A stretch of 64,000 nt of DNA from Pseudolysinimonas_A sp049651805 (GTDB lineage Bacteria; Actinomycetota; Actinomycetes; Actinomycetales; Microbacteriaceae), in the NCBI RefSeq assembly GCF_049651805.1, contig NZ_JBASCU010000017.1, positions 124,001 to 188,000 on the forward strand. Reading direction: 5' to 3'. The number at the start of each line of letters is the position of its first letter. The first letter of the stretch is position 1. The notes beneath the pieces were generated by a model. It had not been told where the DNA came from and did no database searches. It saw only the letters and a list, made by a program, of their open reading frames with translations. Position numbers and translations under genes: made by a program. Positions 35,328 through 43,197 of this stretch are shown in pieces.

Positions 35328-36377
35328 ATGAGCAATATCCGAGTAGGCGTCAACGGTTACGGGGTCATCGGCAAGCGCGTCGCCGACGCCGTGTTGTTGC
35401 AGCCCGACATGGAACTCGTCGGCGTCGCCGACATCGCGACCGACTGGCGCATCCAGTCTGCGGCCAACCGTCTGCCGCTCTTCGCCTCCACTGCGGATGC
35501 CCAGGCGGCGATGGCGGCCGCCGGGCTGCGGCCGCTGGGCACCCTCGATGAGTTGTTGGAGCGATCAGACATCATCGTCGACACCACGCCCAAGCACGTG
35601 GCGGCCGGCAATCTGGAGCGCTATCGCACGGCAGGGGTCAAGGCGGTATTCCAGGGCGGCGAATCCCACGCGACCACCGGCCACTCGTTCGTCGCGCAGG
35701 CGAACTACGAGAGCGCACTCGGCCGCGACACCACCCGGGTGGTGTCGTGCAATACGACAAGCATCGTCCGGGTGCTGGGGGCACTCGACGGGGCGGGATT
35801 GCTCCGGCGCGCGCGCGGCGTGCTCATCCGCCGCGCCACCGATCCCTGGGAATCACACCTCGGCGGCATCATGAACACGATGGTCCCGGAACCCACCATC
35901 CCCTCGCATCAGGGCCCGGACGCGCAGACCGTGCTGCCGGGCCTCGACCTGGTCACCATCGCCGCCAAGGGCGCCCACACCCAGACCCACAACCACTACT
36001 GGACGCTTCAGCTGACACGAGAGGCGTCCCGGGACGAGGTGCTGGACGCCCTTCGTGCCGCACCACGGATAGCGTTCATCCGGATGTCCGACGGACTGGT
36101 CGCGCTCAACTCCACGATCGAGCTGATGCGGGACCTCGGCCGGCCACGCGGCGACATGTGGGAGGTGGCCGTGTGGGAGGACCTCGTCACCGTGCAGGGC
36201 GATGAGGCGTTCCTGACGTATCAGGTCTACAACGAGGCCATCGTCGTGCCGGAGACGATCGACGCGATCCGGGCGCTGACCGGCGCGGCGCCGGATGCCG
36301 CGACCTCGATGAAGATCACCGACGACACCCTCGGCATGCAAAGCGACTTCCTCAGGCCCGCCGAGAGCCCGCGATGA
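35328..36377 (+). CDS. Type II (archaeal-type) glyceraldehyde-3-phosphate dehydrogenase
   Basis: 349 residues. The N-terminus VGVNGYGVIGKRVADAV is the Rossmann nucleotide-binding motif of the archaeal-type GAPDH. The active-site cysteine is C141 in VVSCNTTS, with VFQGGESH before it. Bacterial glycolysis normally uses the unrelated class I GapA, whose active-site region reads SCTTN, so this is an unusual, probably transferred enzyme. It would catalyse the same step (glyceraldehyde-3-P to 1,3-bisphosphoglycerate), often with NADP. In the operon it receives glyceraldehyde-3-P made by the phosphoketolase. Its start follows AGAAAGG 13 bp after the GH65 stop. Confidence 0.9.
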   Translation: MSNIRVGVNGYGVIGKRVADAVLLQPDMELVGVADIATDWRIQSAANRLPLFASTADAQAAMAAAGLRPLGTLDELLERSDIIVDTTPKHVAAGNLERYRTAGVKAVFQGGESHATTGHSFVAQANYESALGRDTTRVVSCNTTSIVRVLGALDGAGLLRRARGVLIRRATDPWESHLGGIMNTMVPEPTIPSHQGPDAQTVLPGLDLVTIAAKGAHTQTHNHYWTLQLTREASRDEVLDALRAAPRIAFIRMSDGLVALNSTIELMRDLGRPRGDMWEVAVWEDLVTVQGDEAFLTYQVYNEAIVVPETIDAIRALTGAAPDAATSMKITDDTLGMQSDFLRPAESPR

Positions 36378-37321
36378 GGCCCACGCGGGCCCCGGCTTCT
36401 CCGGACATCCCCGCGTCGACAGGGAACTCATCGCCCGCCCTGCGCAACCCGAAGACGTGGCGGATGTTGTGGGTGACCTTCGCCTGGGGCTCCTGCTTCG
36501 TCGCCATCAGCATCGGACTGCAGGACGCTCCGTTGTTGTGGCTTGCCGCACTTCGAGCGCTGGTCGCGGGCGCCGCGGTGTTGCTGGTCGCCACGGTGCG
36601 ACGCGCGCCATACCCCCGCGGTCCGCGGCCGTGGATGCTGATCGTCACCCTGGGACTCGTCAACGTCGCGCTGGCTTACGCGGCCATGTTCGGCGGAATC
36701 ATCGGACTCTCGACCGGGGCAGCGTCGGTGCTCGCCAACGCCCAGCCGCTGCTCATCCTCCTGCCGGCCTGGTTGTTCTTTCGTGAATCTCCCACGTGGC
36801 CGACTTTCGCGGCGATGCTCGTCGGTTTCGCCGGCCTCCTGTTGGTCGCCATTCCGTCCGGTTTCGGTACCGGGGCGTGGCTGTCGCTGACATCGGCGGC
36901 AGCTGTCACAGCAGGCACCCTGATCGCCCGCGTCGTCGACGCCGATCCGTTCGTCGTCGCCGCCTGGCAGCTTCTCATCGGCGGAGCCGTACTCGCGCTG
37001 GTGGCCGCCGTCGTCGAAGGGCCGCCCGCGATCGACTGGGGGGTGCGCTTCGTCGTCGTGCTGCTGTACCTGGCGCTCGTGGGAACGGCCGCGACCAACG
37101 TCGCCTGGCTCGTCGAAGTCCGGCAGGCGCCGCTGGGCATCCTCACCACTTGGACGCTTCTGGTGCCGGTCTTCGGCATGACGTTGTCGGTCGTACTCCT
37201 GCAGGAGCGGCAGAGCGCGGTGGGCTGGGTCGGGACCGCCGCCGTGATTGCGTCGATGGCCTTCCTCATCGTCGTGTCGAAATTGCGGCAGCCCGTCGCG
37301 GAGCGAGAGAGTCGGCCATGA
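36374..37321 (+). CDS. EamA/DMT-family transporter
   Basis: 315 residues with ten membrane segments in two EamA repeats, beginning at WRMLWVTFAWGSCFVAISIGLQDAP and ending near FLIVVSKLRQ. ATG 36374 overlaps the GAPDH stop by four bases. DMT-family members export or import varied metabolites; nothing identifies the substrate. Coupling to phosphoketolase and GAPDH hints at a sugar, organic acid or amino acid handled under stress, which is conjecture. Confidence 0.85.
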   Translation: MRPTRAPASPDIPASTGNSSPALRNPKTWRMLWVTFAWGSCFVAISIGLQDAPLLWLAALRALVAGAAVLLVATVRRAPYPRGPRPWMLIVTLGLVNVALAYAAMFGGIIGLSTGAASVLANAQPLLILLPAWLFFRESPTWPTFAAMLVGFAGLLLVAIPSGFGTGAWLSLTSAAAVTAGTLIARVVDADPFVVAAWQLLIGGAVLALVAAVVEGPPAIDWGVRFVVVLLYLALVGTAATNVAWLVEVRQAPLGILTTWTLLVPVFGMTLSVVLLQERQSAVGWVGTAAVIASMAFLIVVSKLRQPVAERESRP

Positions 37322-38083
37322 ACCCCACCGCGGCACGCTCTCGGCAGATCCGGGCCATCCTCCGCAGACACAGCCTCGGCTTCCTCGTCGGCGTCATCGG
37401 CGCTGGTTCGCTCGTGCCGTTCCATCACGGACTCCTCGGTCATCGACGACGAGACCGGTCGTACGCCACCCCTGAGCACCTTCGGCTGGTGCTGGAGGAG
37501 CTCGGGCCGGCGTTCGTCAAGCTCGGTCAGATTCTCTCCACCCGCGGCGACCTCCTGCCACCCGACTTCATCACCGAGCTCGCCAAGCTTCAGGACGCGG
37601 CCCCGCCCGTCGATATCGACGAGATCCGCCAGACCATCCACGCGGAGCTGGGCGCCGAACCGGAGATGCTCTTCGCGTGGTTCGATCCCGAGCCGCTCGC
37701 CTCCGCTTCCATCGGGCAGGCTCATGCCGCGACGCTGAGGGACGGCACGTCGGTCGTCGTGAAGGTGCGACGGCCCGGAGTCGTCGCCCAGGTAGAGGAA
37801 GATCTCGAGATCTTGCAGAGCCTCGCGGCCCGAGCCACCCAGAGTTGGGACTTCGCGCGCGACTATGACCTGCCGGGGATCGCCGCGGAATTCGCCGTCA
37901 GCCTCCGCGCGGAACTCGACTATCTGCAGGAAGGCCGGAATGCAGAGCGGATCCGGGCGAACTTCGCGGCGGACGACGGCGTCGTCGTCCCGAGGGTCTT
38001 CTGGGAGATGACGACGAAGAGCGTCATCACCCTCGAGCGGATGACGGGAATCAAGGTCAACGATCTCATCGCCCGTCACGATT
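37318..38083 (+). pseudogene. UbiB/AarF (ABC1) kinase-like gene, truncated at 3' end
   Basis: About 255 codons from ATG 37318, overlapping the EamA stop. Family features present: GPAFVKLGQILSTRGDLLP (the KxGQ motif), ASASIGQAHAATL, the nucleotide-binding lysine in VVVKVRRPG, and ELDYLQEGRNAERI. Similarity stops just after TGIKVNDLIA, before the catalytic loop (HADPHPGN in the family) and the DFG-like motif, so about 200 residues are missing. The open frame continues only as antisense of the next operon. UbiB-like proteins support quinone or lipid metabolism; this copy cannot be active as it stands. Confidence 0.8.
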
Positions 38084-38158
38084 CACGAGCCCACCTCCTG
38101 CGGCCATGCTCCGGCCTCCGGAGAAGCTGCCGAGGGTTCGCAGCAGTTCACGGGGCAT
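38069..38158 (-). pseudogene. 5' fragment of an unidentified gene, cut at the 38.08-kb junction
   Basis: A leftward frame opens at ATG 38158, overlapping the preceding stop by 11 bp as in a polycistronic operon. It reads MPRELLRTLGSFSGGRSMAA and ends after 30 residues inside DNA that belongs to the opposing ubiB-like fragment. It looks like the beginning of the next gene of the cytochrome b operon, removed by the same break that truncates ubiB. The family cannot be told from so short a piece. Confidence 0.35.
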
Positions 38159-38507
38159 TGGAGTCGGCTCCTGTCCCCCGATGCCCGGCCACCGACGTGA
38201 CCCGGCGGATCCCGACAAGTCGACTCACCACCGGAAAACCGGTCGCGAGCGGCTGGGCCGGCGGGCGCGCTGCGCGACGGGCACGCTCGAGCGCGACGAC
38301 GACGCGCGCCGCCAGGAACCCAGCGACGACGAGCACCACCGCGCTGAACGCAAACCACATCCCGGTCGTCGGGGTGGGCGGTGCCGAGACGGCGGCCGAG
38401 AGCCCGCCCGACGCCAGGATCGAGACCGCGATCAGCACCCACAGCGACCGGTGCGCCCGCCGAAGCGGCGACGCCGGGGGCCGGCGGAGCCCCTCGGGAC
38501 GGCTCAC
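38148..38507 (-). CDS. Small two-helix membrane protein coupled to cytochrome b
   Basis: 119 residues from GTG 38507, which overlaps the cytochrome b stop (GTGA). Two membrane segments: SLWVLIAVSILASGGLSAAV and MWFAFSAVVLVVAGFLAARVVVAL. The C-terminus is basic and proline/glycine-rich. No family recognised. Translational coupling suggests an accessory subunit of the cytochrome b complex. Confidence 0.65.
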   Translation of the reverse strand: MSRPEGLRRPPASPLRRAHRSLWVLIAVSILASGGLSAAVSAPPTPTTGMWFAFSAVVLVVAGFLAARVVVALERARRAARPPAQPLATGFPVVSRLVGIRRVTSVAGHRGTGADSNAP

Positions 38508-39604
38508 AGGTGGACCTCCGTCGGCGTGACCGCCAGGAGGACGGTGAGCACCACCAGTACCGCGAGGAGCACGAGAGCGACCCCCATCGCCACCGGCCGA
38601 CGGCGCCACCAGCGTTTCGGATTCCGGTCGACGAACGGCAGAATCGCGAGCAGCGAGAAGAACGCCAGCTCACCCCACACGATCGCGGACAGGCCGAACC
38701 AGTTCTCCAGCGTGAACGGCCACCAGAACATCCATGGCGGCTTGGTGATCTCGATTCCGGGAACCGGAGTCGACCCCAGCGGAGCGGGGAGGAGCACCGC
38801 CAGGATGCCGAGGATCCCGGTGAGTGCGATCCCGAAAGCGACCAGTCGGCGAATGTGGTGGGTGAACGGCTTGGTCGGTTCAGCCTCGGCGGCCTGCTCG
38901 GTCGACGTGCCGGCCGGGAGGAGCGGGTGCGGCGACATCCGGTGCCGCTTGACGAGCAGGAAATGCAGCACGACAAGCACGAGGATGATGCCGGGGATGA
39001 TGACCACATGCGCTCCGTACAGGCGCAGCAGGATGGAGATCTGACCCGCGAACTCCGGCGAGAACCAGAAGCCCAGACCGCCGAGCAGGGAGCCGATCTC
39101 GACGTTGTGCCCGAGCGCTTCGAAACCTTCCTGATCCCACTTGAGCACCGTGCCGGTGAAGATCGCGAACGTGACAAGACCCAGCATCCCGACCCCGATG
39201 AGCCAGTTGCCCTCCCGTGGCTTCTTGTAGGAACCGGTCAAGAAGATCCGGATCATGTGCAGCAGCGCACTGACGTACATCGCCTGCGATGCCCAGAAGT
39301 GCACGCCGCGGATCAGACTGCCGCCCCAGACCTCCGTCTCGATCGTCCGGATGGACTGGTTGGCGGTTTCCGGCATCGGGGAATAGAACTGGACCAGCAG
39401 GATGCCCGACCCGATCAGCAAGAAGAAGCTGATCGCGGTGATTCCCCCGAGCGTCCAGGCGAAGCGATTGGCGTGTTCCGGCACCGGATAGGCCAACGCT
39501 GAAATGCCGAGTCGTTCATCGAGGACATCCAGAGCCCGACGAGATCGGCTACGGGTTACTCGATCGCTCACGGCGACGGGAGTCCCCGGTCCAGTTGACG
39601 TCAT
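38504..39604 (-). CDS. b6-like cytochrome b
   Basis: 366 residues. The N-terminal half has the four-helix haem bundle: two pairs of histidines, H102/H116 (RGVHFWASQ and ALLHMIRIF) and H199/H214 (LYGAHVV and VLHFLLVKRH). The second pair is 14 residues apart, as in cytochrome b6, where mitochondrial cytochrome b has 13. The C-terminal half adds about four membrane segments with PPWMFWWPFTLENW, like subunit IV. It could pass electrons from a quinol to a c-type cytochrome or oxidase. No Rieske protein or cytochrome c lies next to it; the missing genes may have followed in the operon, which is cut at 38.08 kb. Confidence 0.88.
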   Translation of the reverse strand: MTSTGPGTPVAVSDRVTRSRSRRALDVLDERLGISALAYPVPEHANRFAWTLGGITAISFFLLIGSGILLVQFYSPMPETANQSIRTIETEVWGGSLIRGVHFWASQAMYVSALLHMIRIFLTGSYKKPREGNWLIGVGMLGLVTFAIFTGTVLKWDQEGFEALGHNVEIGSLLGGLGFWFSPEFAGQISILLRLYGAHVVIIPGIILVLVVLHFLLVKRHRMSPHPLLPAGTSTEQAAEAEPTKPFTHHIRRLVAFGIALTGILGILAVLLPAPLGSTPVPGIEITKPPWMFWWPFTLENWFGLSAIVWGELAFFSLLAILPFVDRNPKRWWRRRPVAMGVALVLLAVLVVLTVLLAVTPTEVHL

Positions 39605-40167
39605 GATTCCTCCTGGGTCGATGCGGCGTCGCCGCGGGTGCCTTTAGCAGCTGTGATCTCGCGCCTGAGCTCTCGAAGGCTCTCGTGCGGTCGGAAGATC
39701 ACGGCGAGCGCGATGCCGACGGCAGCCACGATGACGGAGAGAACGAGGAAGAACCAGTCCGTCACCGACAGCGCTCCTCGGGGCGGCAGAGGCGCGAGCA
39801 TCACTGTTGTGCCGCTCTCTTCGCCGATCGCGGGCTCCAGGGCGGCGACCGCCTCGGCGATCGACTCCTGCAACAGGGTTCGCGCCTCCTCGGCCTGTCC
39901 CGCTTCGAGGCTGATCGCGGCCCGTTCCAGCGTCTGAACGTCGACCCCGTCTTGGTCCTCCGCCGAGAGCGCATCATCGACCATGGCCAGCGCCTGAGCG
40001 GTTCCGTCCGGACCGGGGTCGTTGACGAGGAAACTCAGCGCCTGCAACACCATGACGTAGCCCTCGTCGACCGACTGGCCGCCGTCCGCCCGTGCCGGGG
40101 ATGCCATCACGACGCTACCGAGGAGCACAAGAGCGGCGACTGCGGTTGCTGCCAGGCGGGATCTCAT
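39601..40167 (-). CDS. Exported membrane-anchored helical protein upstream of cytochrome b
   Basis: 188 residues from ATG 40167, chosen because AAAGG lies just upstream and a clean signal peptide follows (MRSRLAATAVAALVLLGSV to ASPARA). An in-frame start at 40230 is also open. The mature part is helical with TPR-like spacing (GYVMVLQALSFLVND, QALAMVDDALSAED, EEARTLLQESIAEAV). A membrane segment near the C-terminus (DWFFLVLSVIVAAVGIALAV) is followed by a basic cytoplasmic tail. No known family. It couples to cytochrome b (ATGA), so it is probably an extracytoplasmic subunit or assembly factor. Confidence 0.75.
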   Translation of the reverse strand: MRSRLAATAVAALVLLGSVVMASPARADGGQSVDEGYVMVLQALSFLVNDPGPDGTAQALAMVDDALSAEDQDGVDVQTLERAAISLEAGQAEEARTLLQESIAEAVAALEPAIGEESGTTVMLAPLPPRGALSVTDWFFLVLSVIVAAVGIALAVIFRPHESLRELRREITAAKGTRGDAASTQEES

Positions 40168-40229
40168 GCTCGCCTTTCGCGCCGAGGGCCCTGCCCCTGT
40201 CGGACCCGTGCGGCGGCGGGGTACCCGCA

Positions 40230-40499
40230 TCACCGTTCCCCCTCGCCGGGGGAGCCCGTGCCGCCCAAGTTCTCCACTCGTTCGCGGTACTGCTGGGTGG
40301 TGAGCTCGCCGCGCGCGTACCGCTCGGCGAGGATCTGTTTCGGCATGGACATCGTCGGTACCGTCACGGTCGGGCCGGACCTGGTCGAGGCCGCCAAACT
40401 GCGGACCAGGAACACGACGAGAACCACGATTCCGACGAGGACGAGGCCGCCAACCAGCCACATCCAGCCCCAGCCGTCATATCCGTATCCCCACATCAT
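40230..40499 (-). CDS. SHOCT-domain small membrane protein
   Basis: 89 residues from ATG 40499 with GAGGAGG upstream. A Trp/Gly/Tyr-rich N-terminus (MMWGYGYDGWGWMW) leads into one membrane segment (LVGGLVLVGIVVLVVFLV). The C-terminal SHOCT motif is KQILAERYARGELTTQQYRERVENL. SHOCT is a short helical, presumed interaction motif. It is the first gene of the leftward cytochrome b operon; its stop overlaps a possible start of the next gene. Confidence 0.82.
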   Translation of the reverse strand: MMWGYGYDGWGWMWLVGGLVLVGIVVLVVFLVRSLAASTRSGPTVTVPTMSMPKQILAERYARGELTTQQYRERVENLGGTGSPGEGER

Positions 40500-40634
40500 G
40501 ATGGTGCCTCCTCAGCGTTGGTGATCGTCCGAGGGGCTGTGGTTGCAGCCCCTCACGGAGGCAACGATTCTCCAAACGCGAGCTGCGCACTAAGGCCTTA
40601 GGTCCTCCCGTGCGGGAGTTTCCGTGATTTCGGG
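40500..40634. other. Upstream region of the SHOCT operon with two hairpins
   Basis: Non-coding. It holds a perfect palindrome CTAAGGCCTTAG at 40590-40601 and a stem-loop CTCCCG-TG-CGGGAG at 40605-40618 followed by TTTCCGTG. The T run is too short and no rightward gene ends here, so I do not call a terminator. The rest, to 40847, holds the 12-bp repeats listed next and nothing recognisable after them. Confidence 0.4.
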
Positions 40635-40694
40635 TCGCAGCCCTGATCGCAGCCCTGATCGCAGCCTGATTACAGCCCTGATCGCAGCCCTGAG
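40635..40694 (+). repeat. Five tandem copies of a 12-bp repeat
   Basis: The unit TCGCAGCCCTGA occurs five times in a row (40635-40646, 40647-40658, 40659-40669, 40670-40681, 40682-40693). The third copy lacks one C and the fourth reads TTACAGCCCTGA. It lies between the tRNA-Pro gene and the SHOCT operon. Too short and unspaced to be a CRISPR array. Confidence 0.85.
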
Positions 40695-40847
40695 GGCTCA
40701 GATCCGTCCGCTTTGTCGACGTGTCGGATTTCCGGGCGGTTGGTCCCCGATTGTTCTCCGTTGGTCAGCACTCGTAGCCCCGGCGTCGTCCCCGGGCCGA
40801 CCGACTTCGACTCCGGCCAAGATGTGCCCTCTGATCAGGCAATTTTG

Positions 40848-40921
40848 TCGGGCTGACAGGATTTGAACCTGCGACCCCCTGACCCCCAGTCAGGTGCGCT
40901 ACCAAGCTGCGCCACAGCCCG
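40848..40921 (-). tRNA. tRNA-Pro (anticodon GGG)
   Basis: A 74-nt cloverleaf read leftwards: acceptor stem CGGGCTG/CAGCCCG with discriminator A and no encoded CCA. The D arm contains AGCTTGGTAGCGC, the anticodon stem CCTGA/TCAGG holds loop CTGGGGG (anticodon GGG), and the T arm GTTCAAATC is standard. tRNA genes are common integration points. It sits at the right edge of the accessory region, between the cytochrome b operon and chromosomal-type genes. Confidence 0.95.
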
Positions 40922-41037
40922 TGGCATCGCGCCGCTCCCCAACAGCGGAGTGCGGCACGGCCTCCTACTCTAGCCGACCTCGCGGGGGCACCCGCGCGAG
41001 CCGATCCGATGTCGGTGGTTGCCGCTTGTCTATCACC

Positions 41038-42291
41038 GTGGTCACCTTCCGCGACGAGCCCTCGAGCGACGATTTCGCTCGCCTCGAAGCGCGCATGGAT
41101 GCCGATGCCGGCGTGATCGACGCGATCGTCGCAGCCGACCGGATGATCGCCTCCATCACCGCCGCGAAGCTCGAGCTCATCGAGTTCGCCCACCTCACTC
41201 AGGTCGGCCCGATGCCGCATGCACTGGCGGAGCGGGAGTTCCGCGCCGAACTAGCGACGGCCCTGCGCATCTCGGAACGCAGCGCCGAGACTCTCATCGA
41301 CGAGGCCGAGATCCTCGCCCGCTACCTGCCCTCGACCCGCGCCGCCCTCGCCGAAGGGCGCATCACGCCCCGCCATGCCAGCATCCTCATCGACGAGCTC
41401 GGCAACCTCGACGACGACGAACGTGCCGAGCTCGAGCAGCGCATGCTCGATGCAGCCGATCAGTCGGCGACGTCGTTCCAGCGTGCCGTGAAGCGCCTGC
41501 GCGAAACCCGGGATGCCGACCAGGCGATCGATCGGCATCGCCGAGCATTCGAGAAGCGAGACGTCACCACGCAGCCCGGGCGCGACGGGATGGGCTGGCT
41601 TGTCGTGCATCTGCCGGCGCCCGAGCTTCTGGCGATCGACAGCCGGCTCGACGACCACGCGCGTGGGCTCGCCCGACTCAGCGCCGACGGGCGCACCATG
41701 GCACAGTTGCGCGCCGACGCATTTGTCGACGTGATGCTCGACCGCGACAGCCGCGACTCACGCCGCTTCGGGGATGCCAAACCGACCGTCGTCGTCACTG
41801 TCCCGATCTCGGTGCTGATGGGGGCATCCGACACCTTCGCCGAACTCGTCGGCTACGGCCCGATCGACGCTGCGACGGCCCGTGAACTGACCGCCCAAGC
41901 GCCGGTGCTGCGCCGCATGTTCACCGACCCGCGCGACGACGCGATCCTCGCTCTCGGCCGCACACGTTACCGGGTCACCGAAGACCTGCGGCTCTTTCTC
42001 GCTGTGCGCGACGGTCGCTGCCGGTTTGTTGGCTGCTTCCGTCGCGCGGCGGCCTGCGATGTCGACCACAAGGATGACTGGGCCGAGGGCGGCCACACCG
42101 ACGACTGCAACCTCGGGCACCTGTGTCGCGGCCACCACACCCTCAAACACCAGACGCGCTGGCGCATCGAGGCGATCCACCCCGACGGCACCGTCGACTG
42201 GGTGTCCCCGACCGGTCGACGACATCGATCACGACCGGCTCGAGCAGTCGCCACCCGCACCACTGAACAGGTCGGGGCCGACCCGCCCTAG
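41038..42291 (+). CDS. HNH endonuclease signature protein with DUF222 domain
   Basis: 417 residues if GTG 41038 is used; the frame is open further upstream but overlaps the tRNA, and TTG 41026 is an alternative. The N-terminal DUF222 region is helical (FAHLTQVGPMPHALAEREF, ALRISERSAETLIDEAEILA, GRITPRHASILIDEL). The C-terminal HNH module reads DGRCRFVGCFRRAAACDVDHKDDWAEGGHTDDCNLGHLCRGHHTLKH in pieces, with paired cysteines and the DVDH-N-H catalytic pattern. These genes are very common in Microbacteriaceae, often in many copies, and their cellular role is unsettled. Confidence 0.85.
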   Translation: MVTFRDEPSSDDFARLEARMDADAGVIDAIVAADRMIASITAAKLELIEFAHLTQVGPMPHALAEREFRAELATALRISERSAETLIDEAEILARYLPSTRAALAEGRITPRHASILIDELGNLDDDERAELEQRMLDAADQSATSFQRAVKRLRETRDADQAIDRHRRAFEKRDVTTQPGRDGMGWLVVHLPAPELLAIDSRLDDHARGLARLSADGRTMAQLRADAFVDVMLDRDSRDSRRFGDAKPTVVVTVPISVLMGASDTFAELVGYGPIDAATARELTAQAPVLRRMFTDPRDDAILALGRTRYRVTEDLRLFLAVRDGRCRFVGCFRRAAACDVDHKDDWAEGGHTDDCNLGHLCRGHHTLKHQTRWRIEAIHPDGTVDWVSPTGRRHRSRPARAVATRTTEQVGADPP

Positions 42292-42473
42292 GCGCAAGCG
42301 CGCGTTGACGGGGCGGCATCCTCCCCCGCCCCGACAGCGAGTGACGACGCGAGCACTCCGGCGCCCGCACCCAGCAGACCCCAGAACACCCCCCAGCGGT
42401 GCTTGCCGATGACCGCATCCACCGAGAGCGGGCCCGGCCCGTCGAATCGCAGAAGAAGTCGACCGATTCCCAT
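42288..42473 (-). CDS. Small hypothetical membrane protein
   Basis: 61 residues from ATG 42473. N-terminus GIGRLLLRFDGPGPLSVDAV, then one hydrophobic segment (WGVFWGLLGAGAGVLASSLAV) and a short acidic tail. It is convergent with the HNH gene, overlapping its last four bases. No family known; the coherent membrane segment supports a real gene but evidence is limited. Confidence 0.45.
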   Translation of the reverse strand: MGIGRLLLRFDGPGPLSVDAVIGKHRWGVFWGLLGAGAGVLASSLAVGAGEDAAPSTRACA

Positions 42474-42600
42474 ACTTCGAGTCTGCGCGGCCCGATGAGA
42501 TCGCACAGGGGGGTGGCGTCAGACGTCGAATAGTGAAAGGGTGCGACCCCGCCCGATTTCGATCGCCGGCCAGTTCGCGCTCGAGCAGGATTGAGGAAGC

Positions 42601-43197
42601 CCGCGTCATCGGTGCGCCTGAGAACAACTCAAGAACATCAGTGTCGACATCCCCAAGCGCTGGCTGACGGTGTTCACGGGCGTGTCCGGGTCGGGCAAGT
42701 CGAGCCTCGTCTTCAGCACCATCGCCGCCGAATCTCAGCGGCTGCGCGACAAGGGCAACACGATACTGGTCGTCGAACACAAGCCCGAGATGATCGAGCT
42801 CGCCGACCACGTCGTCGACCTCGGGCCGCGCGCGGGCACGAAGGGCGGCGAGATCCAGTTCGAAGGCACCGTCGAGGCCCTGCGCGCCAGCGACACCCTC
42901 ACCGGCCGCCACCTCGACGACCGCGCGAAACTGAAGGGTCTCGGTCGACCGGCCTGCACCTCGCGGACGTGCAGCAATTGCTCGGGTTGCTCGACCGGCT
43001 CGTCGAGGCCGGCAAGTCGGTGATCGTCATCGAGCACCACCAAGCGGTGATGGCGCACGCCGACTGGATCGTCGACATCGGCCCCGGTGCCGGCCACGAC
43101 TGCGGAAAGGTCGTCTTCGAAGGCACCCCTGCCGGACTGGTGAAGGCGTAGAAGACCCTCACAGGCCAACACCTTGCGGAATTCGTGGGTGCGTAGT
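42601..43197 (+). pseudogene. Decayed UvrA-like excinuclease/ABC ATPase pseudogene
   Basis: Pieces of a UvrA-like protein lie in order but in different frames. First GAPENN (from 42611), then after a one-base loss KNISVDIPKRWLTVFTGVSG with Walker A GSGKSSLVF. It jumps directly to the C-terminal part of an ATPase domain (GNTILVVEHKPEMIELADHVVDLGP, ASDTLTGRHLDDRAKLKG). A shift near 42945 leads to ADVQQLLGLLDRLVEAGKSV, then VIEHHQAVMAHADWIVDIGPG, a stop at 43149-43151, and KTLTGQHLAEFVGA. Most of the ~750-residue protein is deleted. It resembles UvrA-like proteins linked to drug resistance, not the core UvrA. Confidence 0.8.

Noticed and set aside
40605..40618. Rho-independent terminator
   Set aside because: The stem is only six base pairs, the T run is three, and no rightward gene ends upstream.
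40635..40694. CRISPR-like array
   Set aside because: Units are 12 bp, contiguous and without spacers, and no cas genes are near.
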